Assembly (NCBI GenBank): GCA_019914945.1
Contig: CM034100.1
Location: 17,805,096-17,869,095, forward strand
Length of the DNA: 64,000 nt
Direction: 5' to 3'
From: Typha latifolia
Taxonomy: Eukaryota; Streptophyta; Magnoliopsida; Poales; Typhaceae
The notes under the pieces were generated by a model. That model was not told the DNA's origin, made no database searches, and worked only from the letters and a program-made list of their open reading frames with translations. The translations under genes and the position numbers were made by a program. Positions 32,416 to 45,300 of the stretch are shown one piece after another. How positions within the stretch are numbered: the stretch's first letter is position 1; each line of letters starts with the position of its first letter.

Positions 32416-33250
32416 CTCCGGCGTTGGGGTCTTGGTGGTCTCAGGCTTGGGAGAGTATAAGCAGCAGCAGCAGCAGCAGCAGAGGGTTTTGATGCAATCT
32501 AACATTTATTTAGATAGATCATAGATGTCATTACATTCTCTCTCCAATCAAACGTAGATAAGGGGAGGGTGGGGTGGGGGGGAGAGAGAGAGGCTTATGC
32601 TTCGCTTCCTCTAATACTCCTTCGTCCTTTTTGCTTTTGGACAACAACAACTAGTGGAAGTATAGATGGCAAATGAAACCTGATCGTGAAGTGTTTCATA
32701 AGAAAAATATCTATTCTAACATCTTGCTTCTACCCTAAGATCCAAGAGATAAACAAGTTCATAGAACATTAGTTTGTAGGTACCACACAAATGTCTAATA
32801 GTAAATGAATTATGATAAGCATCATGTGTTTTGGCCCTTATTCTTTGTTCTATTCGCACGGCTGGAAGGCTAATATGAAGTTGGTAGGCCATCCCTTTCT
32901 GCCTTTATTCCATTAAGGCACTTGGGCTTGACCCTTTTAAGGCCCAAACATAAATAGGCCAGATTAGAATAAAGTAAGACTTGAATTGTAAAGGGAATTT
33001 CACTACAATAAATTGTCAGATTACAAATTACCTTTCTCTTGAGAAAAGTAGCAGAATAAAATTTTAAATGTGGGAAAACTAAGGCTTACAACGTCCAAAC
33101 TTCAACAGTGGATTTAACGAGGGACACAACAAGATAATCTTTTCCTAGAACCTGATAAACAACTATCTTAGAATTCGAGACTCGCATCGGGAAAAGAAGA
33201 GATGATGTGGAGCAAAATTTAACTCTGTACAAGAACAGCAGCATCGTTTA
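32416..33250. other. EH copy E upstream and ERF 3' flank
   Basis: Contains a (GCA)n run near 32460-32482 and a G-quadruplex-like tract at 32562..32587. The rest is plain AT-rich sequence with no gene. Confidence 0.6.
32562..32587 (+). promoter_or_regulatory. G-quadruplex-like tract
   Basis: Four runs of three or more G separated by single bases, about 150 bases upstream of EH copy E. Whether it folds or matters is unknown. Confidence 0.35.
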
Positions 33251-34145
33251 TTAGAGAGCAATGGAAGTAGCTATGTCATCAAAGCTCCACAGTATCTCTG
33301 TAGTCAAGTGTTGATTGCAGTCAGTTGCTCCAACCTCTTGGGCCACTCCCACGGGTCCAACCACTACCACCTCCTCAACCTCCTTCTCCGGCGGCGGCAC
33401 GCCTCCACCTTCCATGTATGGAATCCCAAAGAAGTTCATATAGTTCTCATACGCCATCAACTCCTCGGACAGCTCTCGTACTTCACGAACATCTCCGCAA
33501 TTCTTTGCAACTGGGACAGGGGAGGGATTCTTGGTTTCCTGGGTGGAGGAGGAGAGGTAGAGAGATGGAACAGGGGAAATCGTCTGATGCTGGAATTGTT
33601 GGGGCTCCGGAATGGGGTCTTCGTTGGGGAAGTTGACCTTGGCTTTCTTCCCTCGGATGCGGCGGGCTTCGCGGTCGTAGGCGCGTGCCGCCTCCTCGGC
33701 GGTGGCGAAGGTGCCGAGCCATACCCTTACCCCCTTCATGGGATCACGGATCTCGGCCGCCCATTTCCCCCATGGGCGCTGGCGGATTCCCCGGTAGAGA
33801 TTCTTTCGCTCCCTCTTCCTCGTCACTGAAAACAAAAAGAAGAAAAAAAAAAAAACTCATATCAAAATCTCTTCTTTTTTTACAAAGATTTCATCTTTTC
33901 CTACGAAACAACAAGACCCATCTCTCAAAATCTCATCTTTTTAAGGGCAAAGAAAAGAGAAGCAGAGAAGAGAAAAAGGGAAAATGAGTACCTTTCTCGG
34001 GGGGAGATGGGTGGGACTCGAGGTCGGAATCACGGTTGTAGGAATAGGAGAAGGAGGCGTCCGGCCAGAGGTCCGAGCCGGAGAGGCAACGATTAGAGCG
34101 ATTGCGAGGAGGGATGAAGTCGGAGATGATAGCGCCGCCACACAT
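33251..34145 (-). CDS. group VII ERF transcription factor, first of a tandem pair
   Basis: AP2/ERF activator of the oxygen-sensing class. Two exons: 33992..34145 and 33251..33825, phase 1 intron, product 242 aa. It opens with [13 protein letters not shown], the conserved N-degron. In relatives the Met is removed, Cys2 is oxidised by PCO enzymes when oxygen is present, and the protein is degraded through the PRT6 N-degron pathway; in hypoxia it accumulates and drives anaerobic genes. The AP2 domain spans about residues 62-118 ([18 protein letters not shown], then [19 protein letters not shown]). A basic cluster precedes it. The C-terminus contains LWSFDDIA, resembling a group VII activation motif. 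The intron right after the N-terminal region is typical. Function is inferred from family signatures. Confidence 0.94.
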
Positions 34146-37100
34146 GGCTGCGAGGTTTCTTTACTTGCTCTTTTGCCCTCCTTTCTACTTTAGATCAACG
34201 AGAAGAAGACGACGACGAAGACGAAAGAAAATGGTGTGGAATAGAGAAAATATCAGACTTAGAAGAGAGAAAGAGACCGAACAAGGAAACTATGGGAAAG
34301 AAATGGTGAACTAGAAGCGGATTTATATAGAGGTACGTCTTCTCTCCTCTAGAAACGCAAAAGCAAAGTGCTTAGCTGTAAGGATAGAAGTAAAATTTAC
34401 AGCGGATACGATTATTTTCTTCGGCGTGGTGTGACGTGGATGCGTGTGGTCAGAACCGCGTAAACTCTCTCGTTCGCGTGCCTTCTTGACTTCAGAGTTG
34501 CACATATTTACAGTGCTAACATCGATAAATTTTCCATTTTGGTCAATGCAAGATAGATAATTTTTACTAAAGATCTTTTGGTCGAAGTCTGGCTTTAACA
34601 TCGAACAACGTCTCAATCAGTGATAAATCTCGGGATGTTATTGGTCAATTGTCATTTCAATCTTTCCAAGATGTGTCACTAGCTGCTCAATTAAGCGTCC
34701 CGAATTTTAAAATTAATTTTTATTTTATTTTTTTCTCATCGAGTCAACGGTTATTTCATACCCTTTATTTATAATAATTAACCTACGAAGAAAACATAAG
34801 ATTTAGTGGGGTACATTGTGTTGTTAATTGTAAATATCACGAAAGGCATGGGCAAATGTTGAAAGATGCCAAGATAAACTAGAAGGATGTGCGTAATTTT
34901 TTGTACATCCACCAGCCAGAGGTCGGCTGTAAGCAATCACTTTTGGGGGGTCCGACAGTCGACACCAAACCCAATTATATAAAATAAACAAAGAAAGAAA
35001 TAAATAATAGATGGAGGACCAAAGAATAAAAGTGGAGTCAGCACATTGTATTTTAGCCCCCAGTTTTCCCACGGAAGGGTAGACGTAATCAAACTCTTTT
35101 AAACGGCGTAGCAGGATCGTCTGCTGCCTCCGAGCGTATGAATTTCCTACGGTCATCTTCTTCCGTCGAACCTCACGTAGTCTGGACTACAAAAACTTCA
35201 TGCATACGGCGACGCAGATGATCCGCTCTTCGTGCTTAGGTGAGCCTCCGTTACCGAGTAAAAAATAGATAGTTCTGTTGACAATCCTTCTCTTGCAAAT
35301 TAAGGTGATATGATGCCAAAATTTATATATATCAAGATATTTATTAGAGTATAATATTTTACCTGCAAAGAGGGAGAACTTATGAGAGAAGTTAAAAGAA
35401 TGCAAAGCTATATTCCACTTGGGTTAGTGCCAATTTATATACATCATATATAATATTATTAAGATTTGAGATGTTATAATTAATTATGTTTACGTAACGA
35501 TATGTTTTCATCCAACAAAGGATATATATTTGTTGACTGAAGCGCTTACGATATTATCTTTGAGGACTAAGTCGATAACACATTTTTATCGTACACAAAA
35601 GTACGTCTAAAGTCTCAATTGACCTCCAAATTTGACGTTTGGTTTAAGATTTCCCCTCTATTTACTATAAGATTATTGTACGTTGATTGAGGATTAACTA
35701 TAATAAGATCCCTCTCAAAGTTCAAACTTAAATTTTGGTAGTTATACCCATGTACCGTATACGAAAGCTATACAGTTTTCATATGTATATGTATATATAT
35801 ATATATATATATATGAATAACATTATAATATTAACCGTCACTTTTATGTAGACAAGAATATATAATGAAACATATGAAGAGAGCTATTGGCACAATGGAA
35901 GAAGTCTAGAACATCTTTCTCTTTCTTTCTTTTTAAATCTGTGGGCTTTGCCTGCGGCGGTCAGAGGTAATGAGATATTTTTTCTTTTCTTTCTGGGGGA
36001 CCAGAATCGTAGATAGTTTAATGCTTATTTTAGAATCTTTCCGACATGGGGGAAAGAGGGTAGGAAGCTCCATGGAGACGTGGGTCACTGCATCTGGTCA
36101 TAATAGTCGTGCCAAACATCCAACTAACTACTTTTAGCTCTCATATCTCAAGGAGAAGAAAAAGAAAGAAGAAGAAGACAACTTAACTGTTCTTGAACCC
36201 TGAACCCTTTAGAACACCAACAGAGGTAGCCCAATAGCAAATGTTAGAGAAGCCCAATTCATGTAAGGCCCAATAGTAATTAATTTCCAAACAACTTTAT
36301 ATCCCCACTGATTGAGTGCTTATAAAAAGCAAGTGCAAGTCTTACTTGCAAGTAGATGGCAAGTCAAACGGTGACCGGAATTTGTCTCATGTTAGGTTTG
36401 ATCATGATTGATTACTAGGATCTTTTTTTTTTTTGTTGACAAACCATTGCTAGCTTCACTTGCAAAAGAAGCATCTTATTATTTTTTTGTTATTGATTAT
36501 GAGTCTGCATACTAATTATAAACAAAACCCAAAAAAAATAAATCTAATAATTTTTTTTTTATATAGAGATTAGACAACAAACTGAAATCATACATATATA
36601 ATATTTTAGTTAAACATCAACCCTAACTTCTAGGGTGGAATGGAATCAATAATCTCTAATAAGCTCAGCTTCTTATTATTTTTCTCACATAGAGAAAAAG
36701 AAAAAAAAAAGATATATAATTATTATAAGGCCCCACCTTTGTGAACTACGAGAAATAATCGCATGCATCCATGGTAATTTCTAGTAACACGGTATGTGAT
36801 ATTATTAATCTTTAGCAGTTTAGTTGATTGCTCTGACTTGAGATGTACTATTGTCTCCTAATTAACCGAGATATATAATTAGCTTCCGTAATTTTATGTG
36901 GGTAGGTAGTATATCTTATGGCTTTCTAGAAACATTTGGTCATGATCCCAAAGCTAAAACTTAAGCTGAAGATTTTTCTAGTAACAAAATAATTAGTTCA
37001 CGTCTTGTCTCTTCAGTAAACCGTGGGCGAGTTTGCACTGCAAATTTGTCACATGATTGAATTAGTACTCCGTTTTGACTCATAAATTACATTAATTAAG

Positions 37101-37233
37101 AGAACCGTCAACATCATTTCTTTTAAAAGAGCACTTATTAAATATTTATTTACTCTTAAAATTATATATATATATATAAACGAGATTAACCTACTAGTAG
37201 ATAAATAAAATGAAAAGGTCCCAACGTGGCATC
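34146..37233. other. intergenic between the two ERF genes
   Basis: About 3.1 kb of mostly AT-rich sequence: promoter of the left ERF gene and 3' flank of the right one. It has a (TA)n run near 35786-35813 and scattered poly-A/T. No gene supported. Confidence 0.6.
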
Positions 37234-37941
37234 TCAGCCGTCCATCATGATATCGTGGACATCATCCCAAATCTCTAAATCCTTAGCACCGCCACCACCA
37301 CCACCACCACCCTCGTGCGGGAGTCCAAGAAGAGACTCCAGGCTCGAGATCTGCTCCTTTAGTCCCCACTCCAGCGCCGAAGTCTCTGACGAATAAACCG
37401 AACTCGACGCCGAGCTCTCCTCCAAGGCCGACTTCCCCTCGGTTTTCGGTTCCGGGTTGCGGGTTAGAGGGGGAGAGTCCGGGAAGTTGAGCTTGGCTTT
37501 GCTGCCTCGTATCTCGCGCGCGGCCACGTCGTAAGCCTTGGCCGCCTCCTCCGCGGACCCGTACGTCCCCAGCCATACCCGCATCCCCTTTCGCGGGTCT
37601 CGAATCTCCGCCGCCCACTTCCCCCACGGGCGCCGTCGGATCCCGCGGTACGCCGTCTTCCGACCCTTGCCCTTGTCTCCTCCCCTCAGGGGCCTTTTCG
37701 TCCTTTCCCCTGCCGATCGGAAAACGCATAATAACCTTAGTTTTGCATGGGAGCTCTTGTTCTTATTCACATAATTCACATGATAAGGTTATAATTTTCG
37801 TAGCTCACCCGTGGCCGTGGGCTTAGAGCTGACGGAATCCGCGAGTGCCACAGGATCCGACGGCCCAAGTTCACGCGAGGTGGTGAGATCACGGCCGTTC
37901 TTGAAGGCCACGATGTCCGAGATGATCGCTCCACCGCACAT
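37234..37941 (-). CDS. group VII ERF transcription factor, second of a tandem pair
   Basis: Two exons: 37809..37941 and 37234..37709, phase 1 intron in the same place as its neighbour, product 202 aa. It begins [18 protein letters not shown], so it also carries the Cys2 N-degron. A basic stretch [14 protein letters not shown], probably a nuclear signal, precedes the AP2 domain (about 65-122: [41 protein letters not shown]). The C-terminal part is acidic and Ser-rich with eight consecutive Gly, then [14 protein letters not shown]. It looks closer to the RAP2.3/ERF72 branch, whereas its neighbour differs in linker and tail. The two are therefore an old tandem pair, not a recent copy. GC is very high in the coding part. 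Confidence 0.94.
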
Positions 37942-40900
37942 CTCTTCCTCCTCCTCTTCTTCTTCTTTTTCTTCTTCTTTTTTATACGAGGAGGGATAAG
38001 ATAAAGCTAATTGCGCATCTCAACCCCACCTTCTCCCCCTCCCTTATATAGCCATTCTAAGGCGCTCTCCTTTGTTGTAATTTGTTTCCGAGGTACGGGG
38101 TATTGGAGTAAAAAAAGGTAGTAAACTGGCGAGCGTTTTAAAGCGAACTTTTGAAAAAAAAAGAGAGGAGGGGGGGGGGAGGGGGGTGGAGGGTAAGGTG
38201 ACGAAGTGAGAGAAGAATCATGCCGGCCACGTGACATAAATCCTCGAAGAGATGGAAAGGGCTGGTGCTGACTACGAGCGTCAGGTCCGCGTGCAGTGTT
38301 GTCATTGGTGGGAGGGTAAGACGTGGGGTGACGCTAGTAACGTACACTACGAGCCCGTGCAGAAATTACCCTAGGAGGAGGTGATTAATTACAAGGCGAT
38401 GCCATCGGTGTGACGAATTGCAACCCACTTTGCGACTTGCGACTTGGGAGTGGAAGTGGGTTGGGAATCTTGGAGCAATGTGGGTCCGGGGGGGGGGCCT
38501 ATAATCAGACAGCCATGATGTTGATAGTACAGAGGAAGTTCGGTGTACCGCAGACGGAACGGAGAGAGACGACGTAATACCTTCGCCTTTCCGTTTCGGC
38601 CAACTGGGAAGAGGACGAAAATTAGTTCGATATGGGTCGTCCCTTCTCTGTACGATTATTCATGGACCGGATAAGGAGCGAGGTTTGTAGACACAGTAGA
38701 AAAGAAAGATATACAATTTATCCGAATTTATTATAACTCTAAAAAAAATACTGGAACTAATTAGCATTTGATCTCTAAATAAAAATACTAATTAATTTAA
38801 TATTTTTATCTGATCCTAAAATATTGAATTGAACTAATCAATATTTTATGTATGTAAATCTCTTTAACTTAATCTAAAAAAATATATTTAGTAATAAAAA
38901 TACTAAACTAATTAATATTTTTAAAAATATTAATTAATTAAATATTTTTACTATGACTATAGTAAATTAAATCTCATTCGATAATAAATTTAAGAAATAA
39001 TTTTACTTTAATAAAAAAAAGTTCTAGTTTAGTCCAAAATAAACTCATAGTAGGAAGCATTCATATTCCTGTCGCAGTGTCATCTACTTTCCTACTATAC
39101 AATAAGATCATAGAAGGAAATCCACAACCGTATGAATAAAAAAGAACCAAGACGTAATTTGGAGTCATGCCCAGCATTACAAGTAGATTTTTTATGTTAA
39201 GAAAACACAGAATACTCTTACATTCCTTTCTATCAACAGATTTTTGAATAACAATTAGCTTGGAAGCTATCATTCTTCCATCGTCCTATATTAACGTATA
39301 AGTTTGGAGATACAATTTGCTTGAACTTAGCTATCCACATATCCATCCAAAAATGGAAGGCTTTCGCCTTTACCGTAGACTAATACTTCAGGATTCAAAG
39401 AATCCAAAACGAGAAATCCTTTTCTGATCCTTTCAACTTCAAATCCTAGTAATCTTGATCTATGGCAATACCTTGGTATGATCACCTTGGCCCACATTTC
39501 TTAATCTGATTTCATCAGCCTGCAGATCCTCCACTAGAGAGTTGCAAGTAATGTTGCACTTATCCATTTCTCTGCCAGAGAGCATGCATCTATCTCACAA
39601 TAGGATGGAATTTGAGCACTGAACTGATAACAATCATTCTCCCAAGTAATGACTTCTAACATTCCACCTGCTAACATCTTTTTCACTTTTTTCACCCACC
39701 CATCTTTTTGTTTCACATCTCCTAGAGGCAGAGCCACATTTGAGAACTATTACTGCAGAAGCTAATTCATCAAAACAGTAACAATCCAACTTGAAATGAC
39801 GCACCTGTAACTCATAACATCTCCTGGTGGTCAGAACTATTATGTTACCGATCACTTCTATTTCTGCGTAATCATCCATAGAAGGTACTACTTCCCAATT
39901 CACCCTTTTGACTTGGTTAATCCCCCAAATAACTAGTACTTATTTTACCTGTAGAATAATTGGCATTATCTCAACCACAATGTTGATACCCTTATACCAA
40001 ATATTGTAAACCAAAGATATATTCAATAAAGCTTCAGATAGAATTAATCATCAAACGCACAACTATGGTATAGCATAATTGAATCATTAGTTCTTTGTTT
40101 TGATACATGTTTCTGAATATGTCGGTTATGAAACCATTCAAGCAACCCTAGGTAATGGGCAAATACAATAGCATCTTGATACTTGAAAATCAAGGTGACC
40201 AGGAATGACTCTGACATAGCTTATAAGTCCCAGATCATCCTAAGATGTGTCTAAATAAGATATGACATTAGATTCTCAGTGGCATCAGTAAGCTAATACA
40301 TTAACAGGCCTCAAATCACATAGACTATGGAAGTATTTAATGTCATTTTTGGTCCACTTGTTAAGTTGTTGAAGGAACAAAGGAATTACTCTAGAGTATC
40401 TTGCAGATATAATAGAATACGAATAAAGGACACAGTGCCTTTATCTGTACTAAGTAGGGATGACAGCATGTGAAGAATGTCAAATGGAACGCCAATTCAA
40501 AACTAATTAAAAGTCTATATATGTTATTATTTATGTGGTTAAGATACAGCTGCCTGTATTGTATGTTGCCATCTAAACATGTAAGTATCTATACAAATGC
40601 CTATTACCACAGAATTGCCTAGACAAATAACTAAGCATCCAGCCAAAGCAATTGAAAATTGAACAAAACTGCATAAAGTTACTTTTGTAACTAAGTTGTT
40701 TAGGTTGGAGCAACCTTTCATATACCAGCAAAATCACATGAAAGATGTACCATTGTTAAAAGCAGTCACTTAAAAATGAAGAAAGAACCCCTTCAACAGA
40801 TCATACTACAATGACCTAAACGTACGGTGACACAAATGATAGTACCTTACTCACAGTATTGCAGTCTCTTCATCAAATTAGACACTGGAGTATCTACTTT

Positions 40901-40970
40901 TCTACAAATCATTTAGTATGATCATAATAGCTAACCAGCTTCTAAGCTGCATCAAGAATTTAAGAAGACC
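37942..40970. other. ERF upstream region and gene-poor stretch
   Basis: The first 400 bases are the ERF promoter with a TTC-rich leader and a G-rich tract at 38170..38193. The rest, about 38.7-40.9 kb, is AT-rich; short minus-strand frames near 39534-39903 match nothing I know. The right end is the MORF gene's 3' UTR. Confidence 0.55.
38170..38193 (+). promoter_or_regulatory. G-quadruplex-like tract upstream of ERF gene
   Basis: Runs of ten, six, two and three G with single-base or short gaps, on the strand opposite the ERF mRNA, about 230 bases before its ATG. Confidence 0.35.
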
Positions 40971-42013
40971 TTAATTCCCTTCTCCTGGTGAACCACTTTG
41001 ATGCCCTTGCTGCGGGTTATCAGATACTTGCTGTGAAGCAGGCGGTCTCTGTTCTTGCATCCATGCACCTCGCTGCATTGGTTCTCTCCTTTCAACTTGC
41101 ATAGTTTCGCGTCGTCTATCATACCGAGGACGAGGTCTGTTCCTTGTCGGCTGCCTCTCATTGAATCGAAACTGTGGTCTATGGATGACCTTACCATCAA
41201 CGAAAAGATCCCCTGTTGGATGTAAGTAAAATGATTGGATAATGCCCTAAAATCCATGAAAATAATAGGGAAACAAAAGAGCAACCAACATATCACTGAC
41301 CTCCATAGTCCTTGTTAGGCACATCTAAATACGAATCAGGCAGCACCCAAAGAACACCAGGCAATCCTACAAACAGGAACAGAAGAGTCAAAGATACAAA
41401 ATTTCCACCAAAAAACTACTCTCATCCCTCGAATCAACAGAAACCCATCAACCGAATCACCTTTAACTTTATAAGAAAGCTCCTCCGAGATCAATGCGCC
41501 GAATCCGGTGTAGGTCGTAGTGCAAACTGAGTATATCTTCTTCTTCGCCTCCTCCTCACTAATGAAACCCAGAAACCCTTAAACCCCAGATCGACTAAAA
41601 CCCAATAAATTGGGGGCAAAAAAAGAGAAAAGAATAAGAAGGGCCCTTGACTACCTTCCGACGACGGCGGTAAGGGTCTTGACGTAGGCAGCGACCATCT
41701 CGTCCTCGGTGGGTTTGGGGTCCTGGGGGAACTCCATGACGATGAGCCAGTGCTCATAATCGCAGCCATCGAGAAGAATCGTTTCTTTCGGTGGGCGGTT
41801 GCTCCAGTTCGGTGAAGGGTCATTGAGGGGGGAGTAGCCTGAACCAGAGGTCGTCTTTGGGCGAGACGGGATGGTAAACGGAGAGGACGAGGAGGGGAAG
41901 GGAAAGTGGTTGGACAAAGAAGCGATGACGCGGGAGGATAGAGGAGGAGAGGAGGAGGAGATGAGAGCTCGGGAGAGGAGAGAGGAGAGGCTTCTTCGGG
42001 TTACCGCCGCCAT
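40971..42013 (-). CDS. multiple organellar RNA editing factor (MORF/RIP), MORF3-like
   Basis: Partner of PPR proteins in the C-to-U editosome of plant organelles. Four exons: 41655..42013, 41461..41558, 41301..41366 and 40971..41212, all in phase; product 254 aa. The N-terminus is Ser/Arg-rich without acidic residues, a likely mitochondrial presequence. The MORF core runs from about residue 80: [65 protein letters not shown] and [13 protein letters not shown]. The tail is rich in Arg, Pro and Gln and ends [11 protein letters not shown]. The frame is open to a TTG at 42055, but the first ATG is at 42013. It lies head to head with the acyl-CoA dehydrogenase gene, 384 bases away. MORF3 is the closest member I recall; MORF1 is the alternative. 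Confidence 0.92.
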
Positions 42014-42397
42014 GGTTCTGGGACTTTGGAAAAGGGAAGGAATCGAAAATGCCAAACAGAGAGAAACTAATACGTGGGCTAAGATATGATGAGCCCATCA
42101 ATGGCCCAAGATCACATCAGTCACATACTTGGGTTTAGATAATAGATGTCACTATAATAACAGAAGACGGTCTTAGTTGAGATAGTTACTGAGGAACAGA
42201 TAATTGGGTTTATCTCCCAATGGAAAATTTCCACGTCACACTCCACATCTTAAGAAACTTTCCAACTCGGTAATCTTCAGTTCCGGATATATCTCCCGTC
42301 ATCTATCTAAGTACTATGATAGCACACTTCGATGTATCCGATCCCGTCTTCTCTCTAGGATTTCTGTGATCTCGAGATAGGGTTTTCTCCGTGATCC
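42014..42397. promoter_or_regulatory. bidirectional promoter, MORF (-) / IBR3-like (+)
   Basis: Only 384 bases separate the two start codons. Site II-type motifs sit near the MORF side: TGGGCT at 42075..42080, AGCCCA at 42092..42097 and GGCCCA at 42103..42108. Such motifs are enriched in promoters of genes for mitochondrial proteins. Confidence 0.6.
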
Positions 42398-45300
42398 ATG
42401 GCGAAGTTGACGTCTAACCTCCTCCGCGCAGTGCATCCGGCGCAACGCTTCGACGAGGCGGCGCTGCTCCGGTACGCGACGGTCAACGTTGAGGGTTTTC
42501 CCTCTCCTCTTGCAAGGTTTACCGTCACCCAGTTCGGCCATGGCCAGTCCAATCCTACTTTTTGTCTCGAGGCCGTCGCCCATGGGACTCCGGGGGTCGT
42601 CAAGCGCTATGTGCTGAGGAAGAAGCCTCCCGGTTTTCTACTCCAGTCCGCGCACGCGGTCGAGAGGGAGTTTCAGGTTTGTTTTCTCAATTTGAATTGG
42701 GTTGGATTTAAGTTTATTTTCGCAAAATGAGGCGTTTGATCGAATGGCCTATAGGAGTTAATTGATCCATTTATGTGGAAGAAGAAAAGATAGAATTTTT
42801 TCTGTCAGATTAGAATTATAGTTAACCGGTTTTAGAGCTTTGGTCATGTCGCGGTATATCTTTTCTTCGGTTGTAAGATTATATGAAATATTCGTTATTG
42901 TTATTCAAGGTAAAGAAATTGGATTTGTATAGTCTGAAACAGAATCTTTATTGTTTAATTCTTCCACTGCAACTTGAGTAGCAGAAGGGCTTAATTCTTG
43001 GTCACACTAAGTTCTCTTAAAATTTGAATTACTTGTCTATATCAGTCTAATAATCCAACTCTGAGCATTATACATCTGATGGTAGATGTTCTGTTGTGTA
43101 GGGCTTCAGGCCTGGTTCTGGTGTTTGCTTATGTTTAGTTAGTCTTTCCTTTTTTTTCTGTGTATTTATTGGGGGAGATGTTTTGAGAGGTAGTGTTCTT
43201 GCATACTTATCTGCAATTATATTCGTACTTCTTAATTTTATGTACCCATACTTTGATTGTTGCATTGCTTGGCCTGTTACAATCATTTTCCTACTAATAT
43301 GGGCCAGCTAGAGCAAATCTCAAAGTAAGGACACCAAAAAATTGACAGATTTTCTTCCGTATCTATTACTTGTATTTATCTTACTCCATGTACTAATTTG
43401 GTGTCCAACAGGTTCTGAAGGCCTTAGGTGTTGGTACAGGGCTTCCTGTTCCCACAGTGTTTTGTCTATGCACTGATACATCCATAATTGGAACAGCTTT
43501 CTATATTATGGAGTATTTGGAGGGATGGATATATTCAGACAACAAACTACCCGTAAGACATATTATTTGGACATTCTTATTTGTTTCTGCTTGGAAAACA
43601 GCTTTCTTGTTTGCCAGATGACTATATTTGAAGAAATGCCTTCTTTGTCAGGACTGAGCATATCAGCTCATTTTAATTTTAAATGTACTTACACTAATCC
43701 ACATTCTTATTTTAAGTAATTAATGCATTTCTGTGTGTACAGGGAAGCACCCCAGAGAAAAGGAAGGCTATATATCTGGCCGCTGCCAAAACTTTGGCTG
43801 ATTTGCACAGAGTTGATGTGGATTCAGTAGGGCTGCAAAAGTTTGGCCGGAGGGACAACTATTGCAAGAGACAGGTGCGTTAAAGTTACTTAAATTGAAT
43901 GGTTAACTATATCTTCAATATATCAATTGAAAATGATGATATCAAGTGATTTGGTATGTTTCTCAGTGTGATAGCAATACAGTATGGTTGGTATTCTTTT
44001 TTCACTGCTTAAATTTGGCATTTGGTTGTTCACACTTGGGATATGAATCTTCCTGTGACATCTGATTATTGTCTCTGATTTATCTGATATAATACTAAAT
44101 CCACTTTTTGACATTAGTTGAACTTATGAGAATGCATTCCTTGTTAGCAGCAATCTTTATGTACTCCCTACTCATCAGTTTTGCTGCCTTAAGGACATGT
44201 TTCTTCCATTTGGGTTATTTGAATAATGGGGGTTAAATAATAGAATTTGCAACTTACTTTTTAGGAAGTCTAATCTGATTTCCCTAGAGTACTCGCATCT
44301 CTTAAAATGTGTTACTATATAGGTCAAGCCACTGAAAAGGGGCATACTTTCCTGAGCTACTTATTTGTCTGTTACTTAGGTGGAAAGATGGGAGAGACAA
44401 TATCTTGCTTCAACTGGTGAAGGGAAACCTGATCGGTATGTTAAGATGCTTGAGCTGGCTGGGTGGCTGAAAAAGCATACTCCGCAAGATGATTCTTCTA
44501 GTGGATCAGGCACTGGCCTTGTGCACGGGGACTTTCGGATAGATAATCTGGTCTTCCATCCGACTGAAGTTAGTAGTCCTTTGATTGCAGCTGCATAAGA
44601 TATTGGGAATCCAAGTTTATAATATATTTATGATGATAGCTGTATTGCGTTATGCATATAGCAGGGCTGAAAAGTTGCTTCTGTCTTGCTGCAGGATAAA
44701 GTGATTGGTATACTTGATTGGGAACTATCAACATTGGGGAACCAGATGTGTGATGTTGCATACAGCTGCTTGGTAATTGTTTTTTGTATTATATATAATT
44801 ATGAGATGCAGTCAAGGCGCACTAGATTCCATCTGTTTATCCTGTTTGATTTCAGTCAGAATATATACTGTTTTGTTTTTACTCAATTGCTCGTGAATTT
44901 CTGGCAACATGGTTCAGATTGTGAGTTTTAATTACCAAAAGTTGTCGCAACCAAGCATGGACACTACTATAGCATGTAGGTGTCTTAGCTTAAGAATGCT
45001 ATCATAAGTGCATCTGAAATTTAACATGAATTTTCTAGATTTACTCTTTGCTAACCTGCATTCCTTTCTTGGATTTGGTTATCTGTTTGAATCCAAATAG
45101 TCTAGGTTAGGGAGTTGTCTGGTATACAGCTTTGGTCCTCAGTATTTTGGTTCAGTCATACAGCTTCTTTTTCCATTATTACTCATCTCTATTTTATAGC
45201 TTGGTTCTCTTTAAATTTCTTCAGAAAAGCGTATATGTTAAAGCTATTCCTAGCATGTTCATAAACAAAAAACAAAAAAAAATGATTGCAGATTTTGTGT

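Noticed and set aside
37283..37729. Long alternative frame over the second ERF gene
   Set aside because: It is a shadow of the GC-rich AP2 coding exon in another frame; no domain.
39534..39903. Minus-strand frames that might be a retroelement RNase H remnant
   Set aside because: No catalytic pattern can be confirmed and no flanking element structure is visible.
42014..42055. Upstream start for the MORF protein
   Set aside because: The frame begins at TTG. The ATG at 42013 gives a normal presequence.
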